Shown one piece after another: positions 54,998 through 55,063 of a stretch of 55,063 nucleotides of DNA (its first letter is position 1; the number at the start of each line of letters is the position of its first letter). The position numbers were made by a program, and so were the translations under genes. The stretch spans positions 1-55,063 of the forward strand of contig AMGN01000028.1 of NCBI GenBank assembly GCA_000309865.1, given 5' to 3'. The notes beneath the pieces are model-generated. The model was not told the DNA's origin. It saw nothing but the letters and a program-made list of their open reading frames with translations, and searched no databases. Origin of the DNA: Methanobacterium sp. Maddingley MBC34. Its GTDB lineage: Archaea > Methanobacteriota > Methanobacteria > Methanobacteriales > Methanobacteriaceae.

Positions 54998-55063
54998 TAC
55001 CCTGAAAATTAAGTAAAAAAAAGTAATTTAGCCCCTTAGATTTTTCTTATTGAAAGAAGTAAT

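Overview
The window is a gene-dense stretch of a methanogenic archaeon chromosome, most likely a hydrogenotrophic member of the Methanobacteriales (Methanobacterium-like). The evidence is F420-dependent methylene-H4MPT dehydrogenase (mtd), methanogenesis marker protein 12, the coenzyme F430 enzyme CfbB, a fused Kae1-Bud32 protein, archaeal-type ThrS with its own editing domain, Hef, an archaeal S15-RecJ pair, TATA-box promoters, AGGTGAT-type ribosome binding sites, and tRNA genes without an encoded CCA. The genus is an inference. I see no prophage, transposase, CRISPR array or rRNA.

Layout. 1-7.5 kb: 3' part of a PAS histidine kinase, iron-sulfur flavoprotein, ferredoxin overlapping hisB, a TMEM175-type channel, flavodoxin, HD hydrolase, mtd, lipoprotein. 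7.7-15 kb: a polymerase-like membrane protein, cfbB, a radical SAM-HhH protein, a two-gene ParA operon whose second gene carries only the ParA-contact motif of ParB, and an M24 peptidase. 15-31.6 kb: thrS, an MgtC-type protein, ilvD-signal peptidase, argS, a TetR regulator, argF, a coiled-coil protein, purD, ilvB-ilvN, ilvC, marker 12. 31.9-41 kb: surE, a nuclease-like membrane protein, two tRNA-Val genes, ilvE, uppP, a cyclase-family hydrolase, a CobT-family protein, kae1-bud32. 41-55 kb: acs, XTP pyrophosphatase, S15-RecJ, aconitase X (phosphomevalonate dehydratase large subunit), a GT-C membrane glycosyltransferase, a zinc-ribbon protein of unknown function, hef, trmI, pyrB.

Functional themes. 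The ilv genes for branched-chain amino acids (ilvD, ilvB, ilvN, ilvC, ilvE) lie within 16 kb but in separate transcription units. Acs (acetate assimilation), PurD, PyrB, ArgF and HisB are other biosynthetic enzymes. UppP, the GT-C enzyme and the polymerase-like protein point to cell-surface glycan or pseudomurein synthesis.

Most interesting: (1) the parA operon, whose partner has the ParB N-terminal LGRGLDALI motif but no ParB DNA-binding domain; it is flanked on both sides by arrays of an AAGTTATAA palindromic repeat. Copies of that repeat lie between TATA box and predicted start site of both the parA operon and the ferredoxin-hisB operon. (2) Two separate trios of the 13-bp palindrome TTCTAC(A/T)GTAGAA at 62-75 bp centre-to-centre spacing, at 9.1-9.3 kb and 31.7-31.8 kb. 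Together these may be parts of a chromosome segregation or organisation system without a canonical ParB; that is a hypothesis.
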